DNA of 64,000 nucleotides from JACVRW01 sp963728495 (GCA_963728495.1 CAVSKI010000009.1:1-64000); one strand, 5' to 3'; positions 9,752 to 18,353 are shown, numbered from the stretch's first letter. The notes: generated by a model not told the origin, from the letters alone. Translations and numbers: made by a program.

Positions 9752-11830
9752 ATGCGCAGATTGCTGATGACGATCGCCCTGGCCACCCTCGGAGCCGTCC
9801 CGGCCGCGGCAAGCGCCCAGGACTCGATCCCCGGCTTCACCTCCGAGCACTCGGCCGAGCAGGCCCAGGCCGAGCAGCGCTTCCAGGGCGCCATCTCCGC
9901 CAACTCGATCGGGCGCTTCAGCCGCACGGTCAGCAGGCGGCCTCAGCTGATCGGCTCCCCCGGCAACCGCGACGCCTTCAACTTCTCGCTCGCCACGCTC
10001 GGGCGCTACGGCCTCGACCCGGACAGCGCCTCCTACGACGTCTACATCTCGCGCCCCAACAGCATCCAGGTGACGATGACCGCGCCCTACCAGCGGGAGG
10101 CCTCCAACAAGGAGCCGCGCTTCCCCTGGCAGCGCTACTACGACGAGGTCGTGGTCGGCTACAACGCCTACTCGCCGAGCGGCGACGTGACCGGCGAGCT
10201 CGTCTACGCGAACTACGGCCTGCCCGACGACTACGCGGCACTCGACGCGCTGGGCGTGGATGTGCAGGGCAAGATCGTGCTCGTTCGCTACGGCGAGAGC
10301 TTCCGCGGCGTGAAGGCCAAGCTGGCCGAGGAGCACGGCGCCAAGGGGGTCATCATCTACTCCGACCCCGAGGACGACGGCTTCGTGAAGGGTCCGGTCT
10401 TCCCCGACGGCCCGTGGAAGGACGCCAACGGCATCCAGCGCGGCAGCATCGAGTACATCTTCGAGTACCCGGGCGATCCGCTCACTCCCGGAGCGCCCTC
10501 GATTCCCGGCACGCCGCGGCTCGATCCCGCGGACGCGACGAACCTGCCCCGCATCCCCACCACGCCGATCTCCTACGGCGACGCCAAGCCGATGCTCGAG
10601 GCGCTCGGCGGCCCGGCGGCGCCCGAGGCCTTCCAGGGCGGCCTGGGCTTCGAGTACCACGTCGGGCCCGGGCCCACCGAGGCGCGGCTCAACCTCGACA
10701 TCGCCTATGAGCAGGAGCGCGTGAACAACGTGGTCACCGTGATCCCGGGCGCCAAGCACCCCGAGGAGACGGTGCTGCTGGGCGGGCACTACGACGGCTG
10801 GACCTACGGCACCGACGACAACACGAGCGCTTGGTCGTCGATCGTGCAGGTGGGTCGCGGACTCGGCCGGCTGCTCAAGCGCGGCTGGCAGCCCGACCGC
10901 ACGATCGTCCTCGTCGGCTGGGACGGCGAGGAGTACGGCCTGCTCGGCTCGACCGAATGGGTCGAGCAGCTGCGGCCCGACCTGCGCCGCAACGCGATCG
11001 CCTACATCAACATGGACGGCGTCGGCGGGCGCGAGTTCTCGGCCGGAGCGGTGCCGTCCCTGGACGACCTGATCCGCGACGTGTCCAAGACGGTCCCGGC
11101 TCCCGGCGCTTCGGGCACGGTCTTCGAGTCATGGACCGCCGGTGGCGAGGAGCCGTCGGTCGATCGCCTGGGCAGCGGCTCGGACTACACCGCGTTCCTC
11201 GACCACGTCGGCGTGCCCTCGCTCGAGGTGGGCTTCTCCACGCCCGGCGGCGAGTACCACACCTCCTACGACGACACCCAGATGATGGAGCGCTTCCTCG
11301 ACCCCGGCTACCTCGGCCACCAGGCGGCCTCGCGGATGAGCGGGACGATCGCGCTGCGGCTGGCCAACGCCGACGCGCTGCCCTTCCGCTACTCGGCCTA
11401 TGCGGCCGCGGTGGCGACCTACGTCGAGGAGCTGCAGGCGATGGAGGGGGCGGAGATCGTCGACCTCGCGCCGCTGCTGGCCCAGGCCCAGGCGTGGGGG
11501 GAGGCGGCAACGGCGCTCGAAGGGCGCGCCGACGAGCTGGTGGCCTCCGACGAGATCGACACCCGGCGCGGCCAGCGCCTGCTGCGGCGCATCAACCGCT
11601 CCTACAAGCGCCAGGAGCGCGCGCTCACTCAGTCCGAGGGCCTGGCCGGGCGGCCGTGGTTCAAGCACATGATCTACGCGCCCGGGCGGCTGACCGGCTA
11701 CGCGGCGCAGTTCCTGCCCGCGCTGGAGGACGCGATCAGCGACGGCGACGCGGCCACGGCCGAGCTCTACCGCGACCTGATACTCGAGTCGCTCCAGCGG
11801 GCTACCGAGCTGGCGGAGCGGCCGGGCTAG
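9752..11830 (+). CDS. Exported M28-family zinc peptidase (glutamate carboxypeptidase II-like)
   Basis: The 692-residue protein begins MRRLLMTIALATLGAVPAAASA, a clear signal peptide. A protease-associated (PA) domain lies near residues 140-300 (GKIVLVRYGESFRGVKAKLAEE). The two-zinc peptidase core shows GHYDGW and DDNTSAW (His and Asp ligands), WDGEEYGLLGSTEW (catalytic Glu-Glu), YINMDGVGG (Asp) and EYHTSYDD (His). A helical dimerisation domain ends the protein, as in PSMA/transferrin-receptor relatives. It should cleave C-terminal or N-terminal residues from peptides outside the cell. It ends against the convergent SGNH gene with a 4-base overlap. Confidence 0.88.
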   Translation: MRRLLMTIALATLGAVPAAASAQDSIPGFTSEHSAEQAQAEQRFQGAISANSIGRFSRTVSRRPQLIGSPGNRDAFNFSLATLGRYGLDPDSASYDVYISRPNSIQVTMTAPYQREASNKEPRFPWQRYYDEVVVGYNAYSPSGDVTGELVYANYGLPDDYAALDALGVDVQGKIVLVRYGESFRGVKAKLAEEHGAKGVIIYSDPEDDGFVKGPVFPDGPWKDANGIQRGSIEYIFEYPGDPLTPGAPSIPGTPRLDPADATNLPRIPTTPISYGDAKPMLEALGGPAAPEAFQGGLGFEYHVGPGPTEARLNLDIAYEQERVNNVVTVIPGAKHPEETVLLGGHYDGWTYGTDDNTSAWSSIVQVGRGLGRLLKRGWQPDRTIVLVGWDGEEYGLLGSTEWVEQLRPDLRRNAIAYINMDGVGGREFSAGAVPSLDDLIRDVSKTVPAPGASGTVFESWTAGGEEPSVDRLGSGSDYTAFLDHVGVPSLEVGFSTPGGEYHTSYDDTQMMERFLDPGYLGHQAASRMSGTIALRLANADALPFRYSAYAAAVATYVEELQAMEGAEIVDLAPLLAQAQAWGEAATALEGRADELVASDEIDTRRGQRLLRRINRSYKRQERALTQSEGLAGRPWFKHMIYAPGRLTGYAAQFLPALEDAISDGDAATAELYRDLILESLQRATELAERPG

Positions 11831-12567
11831 GGCGCGTCCGCCGCTTGGCGCCGGGCCTCGCGGCTGACCGTTCCCCAGATCGTCTTTGCCATCAGTGAGG
11901 CGCCGTTCGGGTTGAGGTGGATCGTGTCGTAGGTCAGGCCGGGCCGGTTGGACGCCCTTGCCCAGTCGGCCAGGACGAGGTCGTCTCGGCGCCGGTCGAG
12001 GCGTCGCAGGCGCTCGTTGACGTAGGGGAAGTACCACGAGTACTGGCCCAGCTCGCCGACTGCGTGCGGTGGAACGGTCCGCGGTGTGGGTTGGCGCAGA
12101 GTCACCCAGACCACCTGGCGCGCGCCCAGCCGGTGCAGAGTCCGAAGCAGGCTGCGGGCTTCGCCGTCGAACCGTTTGGCCCAGACGCGGTAGCGACGCC
12201 GGCCGCGTTCCCAGAGCGAGTTGTAACCAAGGCCGACGATCACGAGCCGTCCGACGCGCAGCCCTCGCGCGCGCAGCTCGCCCGCGGCCACGCCGATCAT
12301 GAGCGCCGGGCGCCCTCGCATGTGCACGCGCCAACACGGCCGCCGGGACCGCACGGCCGGGAAGCCGCCGAGAAGGACCGAGTCGACGAGGACCGTCGCG
12401 CGCCGCGGCCGGTGCCAGGGCGGCACGGAGGAGCGCTCGCCGGGACGAAGCTGGCAGCCCTTCTTCGGCTGGGATTGCGATTCGGCGCCGCTGGCGACCG
12501 CCACCGCGAGCAGCGCGGCACACAGAAGAGCGGCGCCACCCCAAGCCCGTCTGCGGGCCACGATCAC
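11827..12567 (-). CDS. Exported SGNH/GDSL-like hydrolase
   Basis: This 246-residue protein starts at a GTG in a GTGA overlap with the peptidase gene upstream. Its N-terminus is a signal (RAWGGAALLCAALLAVAVASG). Block I reads VLVDSVLLGG, keeping the Asp-Ser of GDSL enzymes but with Val for Gly. VIVGLGYNS resembles block III, with the Asn. DTIHLNPNG near the C-terminus supplies the Asp-x-x-His dyad. It probably hydrolyses an ester or acts on cell-wall O-acetyl groups; the substrate is unknown. It is the last gene of the sigma-factor operon (14619 to 11827). Confidence 0.75.
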   Translation of the reverse strand: MIVARRRAWGGAALLCAALLAVAVASGAESQSQPKKGCQLRPGERSSVPPWHRPRRATVLVDSVLLGGFPAVRSRRPCWRVHMRGRPALMIGVAAGELRARGLRVGRLVIVGLGYNSLWERGRRRYRVWAKRFDGEARSLLRTLHRLGARQVVWVTLRQPTPRTVPPHAVGELGQYSWYFPYVNERLRRLDRRRDDLVLADWARASNRPGLTYDTIHLNPNGASLMAKTIWGTVSREARRQAADAP

Positions 12568-13133
12568 GGCGCCACGCTGCGCAGCCGCCTGCTCATCGCC
12601 GCGCCGGACGCCCCGAAGATCCGGCACAGCTGCTGGAAGCACCCATCGGGATCGCGCCGGCGCAGGCGCTCGTAGTGGCGCTGGATCAGGTGGGCCGGCA
12701 TCAGCAGCGCGGCGGCGAACTCGTTGGCCTCGCTCTCCTCGGGCGGGTAGGCGCGCCGCGGCCGGGCGTCGGCGCCCTCGTCCGGATCCACGGTATGAGA
12801 GCGACACCACACCGCTCCGCCCTCCCGGTGCAGGCACCAATGGCCCAGCTCGTGGCTGATCGTGAAGCGCCGGCGCGCCGGCCAGTCGCGCGCCTCGGCC
12901 GCGTTGACCCAGATCTCGCCCACCCCGGGCAGCAGCAGTCCGCTCAGCGACTGCCCCTCGCTGAGCGAGGGCACGCCCGGCGCCGCCGAGAGGTCGCCCA
13001 CGTCGCGCACGTGCAGGCCAAAGCAGGAGTCGGCGACGTGCTCGACGGGCACCGGCAGCGTGTCGCCGTTCCAGATCCAATCGGGCACCGACGCCAGCAC
13101 TCGCTCGGCGCGTTCTTCGACCTCCCTCTTCAT
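12564..13133 (-). CDS. ImmA/IrrE-family metallopeptidase
   Basis: The 189-residue protein has the zinc-peptidase motif HELGHWCLH (residues about 94-102) and the following helix ESEANEFAAALLMP, both diagnostic of ImmA/IrrE peptidases. Such enzymes cleave or displace a partner repressor to switch on a response. Here the partner is likely encoded in the same operon by the 13366-13986 gene or the 66-residue protein. It starts in an ATGA overlap with the small gene and ends in a GTGA overlap with the SGNH gene, so the four genes are translationally linked. It is intact and of usual size. Confidence 0.85.
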   Translation of the reverse strand: MKREVEERAERVLASVPDWIWNGDTLPVPVEHVADSCFGLHVRDVGDLSAAPGVPSLSEGQSLSGLLLPGVGEIWVNAAEARDWPARRRFTISHELGHWCLHREGGAVWCRSHTVDPDEGADARPRRAYPPEESEANEFAAALLMPAHLIQRHYERLRRRDPDGCFQQLCRIFGASGAAMSRRLRSVAP

Positions 13134-13330
13134 CGCTCCGATCGTACGCGCCCGACCACTCGCTCAGCCCCCGCGGACCAGCGAACCGGCCCGCGCGGCA
13201 GCGACTGCAGGGCGCAGTCGGCCTGCTCTCGCAGCGGCGCCGATGACCGCAGCGCTCGCGCGAGCACCCGCGCCAGTGGCCGGTCGCCCGATCGCAGCGC
13301 GAACAGGTAGAGCTTGATCAGGTCGGGCAT
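13130..13330 (-). CDS. 66-residue basic protein of the sigma/ImmA operon
   Basis: A short open frame starts at an ATG at 13330 (MPDLIKLYLFALRSGDRPLARVLARALR) and ends in an ATGA overlap with the ImmA/IrrE gene. The overlap and the helical, amphipathic sequence argue that it is real. The reading frame continues open upstream, but the preceding gene ends at 13366, so the 13330 start fits best. No family is recognised. It might be an adaptor or an inhibitor of the peptidase (inference). Confidence 0.5.
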   Translation of the reverse strand: MPDLIKLYLFALRSGDRPLARVLARALRSSAPLREQADCALQSLPRGPVRWSAGAERVVGRVRSER

Positions 13331-13365
13331 GGGAGTTGGGTCGGCGCGCGGCGCCCGCGGCTGAC

Positions 13366-13986
13366 TCAGCTGCCGCGGAAAAGGCGGTCGACCTCGTCCC
13401 ACTCCTCGGCGGCCATCGCCGGTGCGGGCGCCTCGGCGAGGCCCTGGGGGGGCGCTTGGCTCATGCGCGTGAACACCGCCGCCTCGTCCATGCGCAAGGG
13501 CCCCGGCGCGGGCAGCGACCCTGCCTTTCGCAGCGACTCGCCCGCCACCCCCACGATCTTGCCGAGCGCGTCGAGCACCGTGTCCGACACTCCGTCGGCG
13601 GGCAGCAGCCCCTGCTCCATCTGGTGGTAGTAGCCGGCCACCTTGTCCTGCTGTGACTCCGCTCCCAGCCGCGCCGCCAGCTCGCGCACCAGATCGGCTC
13701 GCTTGGTGCGCGCCTGCACGCGCAGGCGCGGCAGCAGCGCCGGCCACAGTCCCGAGGCCCCCGCCAGCGACCGCTGGATTCCCTCCGCCACCGGCGCGGC
13801 CGCGGAGTCGAGCCGCTCGTCGCGCTCGAGCTCGCGCCGGGGCGCCTGCTCCAGATAGCCCTCGATAAGAGCGGCCAGCAGCGCTCGATCCTCCGCCGGC
13901 GCCCGCGAGAGGAACGGCCGCGGATCGCCCGATCCGGCCCGGTGGGCTTCCTTGTACTCGCTCAGTAGCTGGTCGACCTGGCTCAT
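13366..13986 (-). CDS. HTH-like regulatory protein next to a sigma factor (putative anti-sigma or peptidase target)
   Basis: This 206-residue protein is cytoplasmic, with no membrane segment. The middle, AARLGAESQQDKVAGYYHQMEQGLL followed by VSDTVLDALGKIVG (quoted in parts), looks like an XRE-type helix-turn-helix: a helix, the QDKVAGYYHQMEQG turn and a recognition-like segment. The acidic N-terminus (MSQVDQLLSEYKEAH) could bind a sigma factor. It starts 3 bases after the sigma-factor stop and is followed by the small gene and the ImmA/IrrE peptidase. The arrangement suggests a cytoplasmic anti-sigma or co-regulator inactivated by the peptidase. That role is inference. Confidence 0.6.
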   Translation of the reverse strand: MSQVDQLLSEYKEAHRAGSGDPRPFLSRAPAEDRALLAALIEGYLEQAPRRELERDERLDSAAAPVAEGIQRSLAGASGLWPALLPRLRVQARTKRADLVRELAARLGAESQQDKVAGYYHQMEQGLLPADGVSDTVLDALGKIVGVAGESLRKAGSLPAPGPLRMDEAAVFTRMSQAPPQGLAEAPAPAMAAEEWDEVDRLFRGS

Positions 13987-13989
13987 CGC

Positions 13990-14619
13990 CTACTCCGAAG
14001 ATTCTCCTTCGTCGAGCAGCTCCTTCACGCGCCGCTGGTAGCGCGAGGAGATCTGGTGCACGTTGGCCTCGGTCATGCCCTCGCCCACGCGCTCGACCAC
14101 GGAGGCGGCGGAATGGGGGCCGAATACGTACAATCGAACCACCTGGCGGTGGGCCTCCGGCAGATCATGCAGTGCGGCCGTGACGCACTCATGCGCGTGG
14201 AGCGCGTCGCCCTCGAAGCCCACCGCCGGCTCCTCGCCCCAGACCTCCTCCGCGCCCTGGTGCTCGCTGACGAGCTTCTCGGTGGGCAGGGTGCGCTCGC
14301 GCTTCTGCCAGTGGTCGGCGATCCGCCGCGACAGGATCGTGTGCAGCCACGAGCGAAACTCCCCGACCGAGCGGCCGTCGAACGCCGACGCGATCGCGCT
14401 CTCCAGCGCCTCGCCGGCCACCTGCTCGACGTCGGACTCCGGCAGCTTGAGCCGCGCGCGGTTGACCAGGTTGTCCCAGTAGCCGAAGGCCAGCACGCCG
14501 ATCGCCGGCTTCATGGCGTCGTGACGGCCCGCCTCGCGGGCGGCGCGGATGTAGGCAATGAGGTCGTCATCGCTGAGGGGCTGCAGCTGGTGCTCGGGGA
14601 GCTCTCGGAAAGCGGCCAA
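13990..14619 (-). CDS. RNA polymerase sigma factor, ECF-like
   Basis: The 209-residue protein has sigma-70 region 2 (YWDNLVNRARLKLPESDVEQVAGEALESA in outline, with FRSWLHTILSRRIADHW) and region 4 (AALHDLPEAHRQVVRLYVFG ... EANVHQISSRYQRRVKELL). A linker of about 40 residues lies between them. The size and two-domain structure fit ECF sigma factors, although the N-terminus is rather long. It heads a minus-strand operon with an HTH-like protein, a small protein, an ImmA/IrrE peptidase and an SGNH hydrolase. A 16-base inverted repeat lies 31 bases upstream, between it and the divergent ARPP-1 gene. Confidence 0.85.
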   Translation of the reverse strand: MAAFRELPEHQLQPLSDDDLIAYIRAAREAGRHDAMKPAIGVLAFGYWDNLVNRARLKLPESDVEQVAGEALESAIASAFDGRSVGEFRSWLHTILSRRIADHWQKRERTLPTEKLVSEHQGAEEVWGEEPAVGFEGDALHAHECVTAALHDLPEAHRQVVRLYVFGPHSAASVVERVGEGMTEANVHQISSRYQRRVKELLDEGESSE

Positions 14620-14649
14620 TGAACGTGCAGTCGTGCGGGGGTGGGGAAC

Positions 14650-14665
14650 CTGACAGCTTTGTCAG
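14650..14665. promoter_or_regulatory. Inverted repeat operator in the sigma/ARPP-1 divergent region
   Basis: CTGACA-GCTT-TGTCAG is a perfect 6-base inverted repeat with a 4-base spacer. It is placed between the divergent starts at 14619 and 14672/14696. Each arm contains TGACA, so it could be an operator or paired -35 elements. Nothing else distinct lies in this 76-base interval. Confidence 0.5.
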
Positions 14666-14695
14666 ATCGAGGTGCCGGCGGCCGACTTCGCCGCC

Positions 14696-15616
14696 ATGAC
14701 AACTCTCACGCAGACTCACTCTCTCGGCGAGCCGCAGGTGGCCGGCCCGCTCGCCGTGTTCCCGGTGTTCGGTCCACCCGCCCTGCTCGACTACCGCGCC
14801 TTCATCCAGGCCGTTGAGCTCGGCGCGCTGGTCAAGGAGCTCGAATCGGGCGCCGCCGTCGGCAGGCTGCTCGTGCAGAACCCGACCGATCTGCCCCTGC
14901 TCATCTACGAGGGCGAGGAGGTGCTCGGCGCCCAGCAGAACCGGCTCTTCGACAGCTCCGTTCTCGTGCCCGCCGGCGAGCGGCTCGAGCTCGAGGTCAG
15001 CTGTGTCGAGCAGGGGCGCTGGGATTCCCGGCGCCACCGGGAGGCGATGCGGCCGAGCCCTCAGGCCGCCGACCCGTCGCTGCGGCGCCGCAAGCGCCAG
15101 GCGATCGAGCAGCGCGGCCGCGCCGACCAGGGCGAGGTCTGGGCCTCGGTGGCCGGGCGCCTCGCCGATCACCGCGTGGCCTCGGCCAGCGCGGCCATGA
15201 GCGACCTCTACGAGGGCCGCCGCGGCGATCTCGGCGAGCTCAGCGGCGTCGTGCACCACGTCGAGGGCCAGATCGGCGCGCTCGCCTGCGTGGCCGGCGT
15301 GCCGGTGGCGCTCGACCTGGTCAGCCGCTCCGAGGTGTTCGCCGCGCTGCTGGGGCCGCTGGCCCAGGGCTATGCGCTCGACGCGCTGGGGGCGCCGGAG
15401 GCGGTGGCCCGCACGGCGCCGGCCGTGGAGTTTCTGCACTCGGCGCTGGGCGCCGTCCGCCTCGAGCGGCCCACGCCCGGCATGGGTTGCGCCTTCAGCG
15501 TGCGCGACTCCGTTCTCGTGGGGGCGGGACTGGAGCACGAGGACGAACTGGTTCAGCTCTCGGCTTTCCCGGCGCAGTCGCTTCGCATCGCCCGACCGTC
15601 GCGGCGGCGCTCTTGA
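14696..15616 (+). CDS. ARPP-1 family protein
   Basis: The protein of 306 residues (314 if a GTG at 14672 is used) has the ARPP-1 pattern: LGEPQVAGPLAVFPVFG, LVQNPTDLPLLIYEGEEVLGAQQNR, VLVPAGERLELEVSCVEQGRW (quoted in parts). The family is known from genomic associations with rhodanese/phosphatase and stress genes; its biochemical role is not established. It is divergent from the sigma-factor operon across an inverted repeat, so the two may be co-regulated. The stop overlaps the following lipoprotein start in TTGA. There is no signal peptide, so it is probably cytoplasmic. Confidence 0.7.
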   Translation: MTTLTQTHSLGEPQVAGPLAVFPVFGPPALLDYRAFIQAVELGALVKELESGAAVGRLLVQNPTDLPLLIYEGEEVLGAQQNRLFDSSVLVPAGERLELEVSCVEQGRWDSRRHREAMRPSPQAADPSLRRRKRQAIEQRGRADQGEVWASVAGRLADHRVASASAAMSDLYEGRRGDLGELSGVVHHVEGQIGALACVAGVPVALDLVSRSEVFAALLGPLAQGYALDALGAPEAVARTAPAVEFLHSALGAVRLERPTPGMGCAFSVRDSVLVGAGLEHEDELVQLSAFPAQSLRIARPSRRRS

Positions 15617-16032
15617 GGCGCGGGATCGTGCTGATCGCTCTGGCGCTCGCCGGATGCGGGGGCGTCGTGGAGCAGCCGCGCGACAAGGTCCGGCATCCCG
15701 CGCCGGCCGACGAGGCGGCGCAGGCCGAGCGCAATGCCCTCGACTCGCTGAAGGCGTTCTGTACCCGCGACGGGCGCAGGCGCGATGCCGTCGCGGGGAT
15801 TGGGCTGCTCATCGATCACGCCCGCCGCGACATCGAGAGCGGGGGAGACGAGGACAACCTGGCATGGCGCGAGGACCTCGGCTGGCTCGCCGGTCAGCTC
15901 GAGCGCCGCGAATGCCTGCCTGCCCAGGTGCCGCGAATCGACCGCGCCCTGCGCCTGCTGCCCCTGCCGGAGCTGATCGAGCCCGAGGAGCTCTACGAAC
16001 CGGAGTACGACTACGAGCCGACGTACCCCTAG
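15613..16032 (+). CDS. Small lipoprotein of unknown function
   Basis: A TTG start overlapping the ARPP-1 stop (TTGA) gives a 139-residue protein with a lipoprotein signal: LRRGIVLIALALAGCGG, lipobox LAGC. The mature domain is helical with two cysteines (FCTRDGRR, RRECLPAQ) and an acidic tyrosine-rich tail (LYEPEYDYEPTYP). No family is recognised. Translational coupling suggests a joint role with ARPP-1 (inference). It converges with the JmjC gene with a 4-base overlap. Confidence 0.7.
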   Translation: MRRGIVLIALALAGCGGVVEQPRDKVRHPAPADEAAQAERNALDSLKAFCTRDGRRRDAVAGIGLLIDHARRDIESGGDEDNLAWREDLGWLAGQLERRECLPAQVPRIDRALRLLPLPELIEPEELYEPEYDYEPTYP

Positions 16033-17249
16033 CCGGAGAGGCCCCTGAGGCGCAGGAAGCCCTCGCGCACGAGCCGGCGCACCAGCACCAGCCGCCCGGC
16101 TTCGTCGAGGGAGCCGGGCAGGTTCGCCGCGGTGAATGGGCCCTCGCTCTTGACCGCGGCCGCCACGGCGGCGCTCGCCTGCGGGGGGAAGCTCAGCTCC
16201 TTGCCCTCGAAGAGCAGCAGCGCGCCGTCCCGGGTTTGCTCCAGTTCGCAGATCACGGTCGCGCGGCGCTCCAACGAGTCGACCACCGTGAGACGGTCGA
16301 GGGCCCGCACCTGGGCGAGCTGGTCGTGCAGGATCGGCCGGCGCGTGGCCACGAAGCGGCGGCGCACACCGCGGGCCAGCTCTTCCGGGGTCAGCCGGGA
16401 GGCGAGCCGGTCGAGCGACTCCTTCGGGATCGCCCCATCGGCCGTTGGCGTGCGGCGGAACTCGACGTCGTCCTCGGCGCTGCTTTGGAGCGCCGCCCGC
16501 AGCGCGTCCAGGCGGGTCGGCGGGTGCATCCCGATCGTCAGGTGCAGCGACTCGTCCTGCGACGTCGTGGCCTCGTGCGGCCAGCCGCGCGGCAGATAGA
16601 GGGTGTCGCCGGCCTCGAGCGTGAAGTCACGAGTCGCTTCCCCGGGATCGCCCAGCTGCGGCGACCAGCGCTGGCCGGCGAGCGGCAGCTCGAGCACCGG
16701 CTCGTACACTCGCCAGCGCTTGCGCCCGGCGACCTGGAGCACGAAGACGTCGTGGGTGTCGTGGTGAACAGCGAATCCACGGGCCGCGGCCGGGGTCTGG
16801 TAGGCGTTGGCCTGCACCGGGCAGCCGAGCCACTTCTCCAGCTCGCGGCAGTAGAGGGCGGCGGCGGGCCAGTACAGATGCAGCGCCTGCAGCACCAGCG
16901 TCGCCCCGCGCGCGAACTCTTCGGCCACCCGCTCCACCACCGGCGTGCCCGAGAAGCTGCCCGGCCGCCAGGGGATGTCCTCGGTGTAGGTGCTCAGCGG
17001 GAGCTGGGCGCCCTCCTTGACCAGGCGAAACGCGGGCACGCGAATCCCGCTTTCGCACAGCAGCCGCTCCACGTCGGCGGGCGCCAGCAGCTCGTGGAAG
17101 CGGCGCTCCTCGCCGCGCTCGATCACCAGCGGCTGGCGCTCCCAGTAATCGGCGAGAAAGGCGTCGGCGTCAACGGGCCCCAGCGTCAGCCCGAGGGCTG
17201 CGCTAAGCGCCGGGTGCGACGTCTTCGCCGGAGTCGCCTGAGTCGTCAC
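16029..17249 (-). CDS. JmjC/cupin Fe(II)-2-oxoglutarate oxygenase (ribosomal-oxygenase-like)
   Basis: The 406-residue protein has a JmjC core: the HHDTHDVFVLQVAGRKRW stretch gives the iron-binding His-x-Asp, and LYLPRGWPHEA gives the distal His. YWERQPLVIERG near the N-terminus and the C-terminal winged-helix-like part match the ROXA/YcfD group, which hydroxylates ribosomal proteins on Arg or His. The target here is unknown. The GTG at 17249 makes it overlap the acidic small gene by 47 bases in another frame. No other start codon fits the N-terminal domain, so the overlap is probably genuine. Confidence 0.82.
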   Translation of the reverse strand: MTTQATPAKTSHPALSAALGLTLGPVDADAFLADYWERQPLVIERGEERRFHELLAPADVERLLCESGIRVPAFRLVKEGAQLPLSTYTEDIPWRPGSFSGTPVVERVAEEFARGATLVLQALHLYWPAAALYCRELEKWLGCPVQANAYQTPAAARGFAVHHDTHDVFVLQVAGRKRWRVYEPVLELPLAGQRWSPQLGDPGEATRDFTLEAGDTLYLPRGWPHEATTSQDESLHLTIGMHPPTRLDALRAALQSSAEDDVEFRRTPTADGAIPKESLDRLASRLTPEELARGVRRRFVATRRPILHDQLAQVRALDRLTVVDSLERRATVICELEQTRDGALLLFEGKELSFPPQASAAVAAAVKSEGPFTAANLPGSLDEAGRLVLVRRLVREGFLRLRGLSG

Positions 17250-17415
17250 CGGTGTCGCTCGTATCGCTGACGTCGCCGGAGTCGTCTCCCGTATCGGTGG
17301 CGTCGTCGCCCGTGTCGTCTGCGGTATCGGCGGTTGGAGCCGTCTTCGCCGTATCGAACCTCCGGGTCTCGATCTCCTCGTCGGTCAGCGTGTCGGTGTC
17401 CTGCGGATCGTTCAC
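17203..17415 (-). CDS. 70-residue Asp/Thr/Gly-rich acidic repeat protein
   Basis: The GTG at 17415 follows GAAGGGAGCCCGCA, a strong ribosome-binding site. The first 20 residues (NDPQDTDTLTDEEIETRRFD) are ordinary. The rest is a low-complexity run of DTGDD, TDTGDDSGD and SDTSDTGDDSGDSG units, strongly acidic and probably disordered, perhaps a calcium-binding or stress-protective tail. The good ribosome-binding site and the placement 47 bases after the DMT transporter support it as real. It overlaps the JmjC N-terminus by 47 bases. The function is unknown. Confidence 0.6.
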   Translation of the reverse strand: MNDPQDTDTLTDEEIETRRFDTAKTAPTADTADDTGDDATDTGDDSGDVSDTSDTGDDSGDSGEDVAPGA

Positions 17416-17462
17416 TGCGGGCTCCCTTCGCGTCGGAGGACGGCGACAGCATCGTACGTGGC

Positions 17463-18353
17463 TCAGGCCGCGCCTGCTCTGGCCAGTGCCCGCGGCCTGA
17501 CCGTCGCAAACGCCACTCCGGCCAGCACCACCGCTACACCGCTGATCTGGACTATCGAAGGCGCCTCGTCGAGCAGTACAACACCGAGGAAGACGGTCGA
17601 TACCGGCTGCAACATCAGCACGATCGAGGTGATCACCGCGGGGAGGCGCGGCAGCGACACGCTGATCAGCAGCCAGCCCAGCACCTGCGAGGTCAGGGCG
17701 AGCGTGACCAGCCATGCCGTTGACTCGAGCCCGGGCGTCCAGTCGAGATCGCCGGCCACCACGCCGCCGAGGGCGGAGAAGATGCAGCCGGTGAGCGTGG
17801 CGTCGAACAGCGGCCCGGCGGGGCGGCGCTCGTCCGAGTTGCCCTGGCGCAGGATGAGGATGAACAGTGAGTAGGCGATCGCGGTGAGCACGCCGAGGAT
17901 CACGCCCAGCAGCGGGTCCTCGCCGTAGGCGCCGGCGCCGATCACGCCGCTGATCAGGACCACGCCGATGAACACCACCGGGATGGAGGCCAGCGCGCGG
18001 TTCTCCGGCCGCTCGCCCAGCGCCAGCCAGGCGATGAGCGGTACCAGCACCACCTGGATGCCGCCGAGCACGGTGGCCAGCCCGGCGCCCACGGCCTCGA
18101 TCGAGTGGTGCCAGACCGTGAGGTTGATCGCGAAGATCACTCCCGCACCGAGGGCGAGCAGGCGGTCGCGCCTCGAGCGCTCGCCGTAGCGGCGGTGCTC
18201 GACGTAGGCGAGCAGAGCCAGCGGCGGCAGGGCCCACAGGCAGCGGAAGACCGCGGCGGTGGAGGGGGAGACGTCGGCGAGCCGCACCAGGATGCCGCTG
18301 AAGGCGATCACCAGCGCGCCGAGCACCCCGGCGAGGACGGGGCGGGAGTTCAT
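17463..18353 (-). CDS. EamA/DMT-family transporter
   Basis: The 296-residue integral membrane protein has about ten hydrophobic helices in two EamA repeats: an N-terminal half from ALVIAFSGILVRLADVSPST and a C-terminal half from GVILGVLTAIAYSLFILIL, with ALLLDEAPS-like (VVLLDEAPSIVQ) near helix 9. It belongs to the drug/metabolite exporter superfamily, usually exporting amino acids or other small metabolites; the substrate cannot be deduced. The ATG at 18353 is the natural start. It is followed by the acidic small gene in the same direction. Confidence 0.85.
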   Translation of the reverse strand: MNSRPVLAGVLGALVIAFSGILVRLADVSPSTAAVFRCLWALPPLALLAYVEHRRYGERSRRDRLLALGAGVIFAINLTVWHHSIEAVGAGLATVLGGIQVVLVPLIAWLALGERPENRALASIPVVFIGVVLISGVIGAGAYGEDPLLGVILGVLTAIAYSLFILILRQGNSDERRPAGPLFDATLTGCIFSALGGVVAGDLDWTPGLESTAWLVTLALTSQVLGWLLISVSLPRLPAVITSIVLMLQPVSTVFLGVVLLDEAPSIVQISGVAVVLAGVAFATVRPRALARAGAA

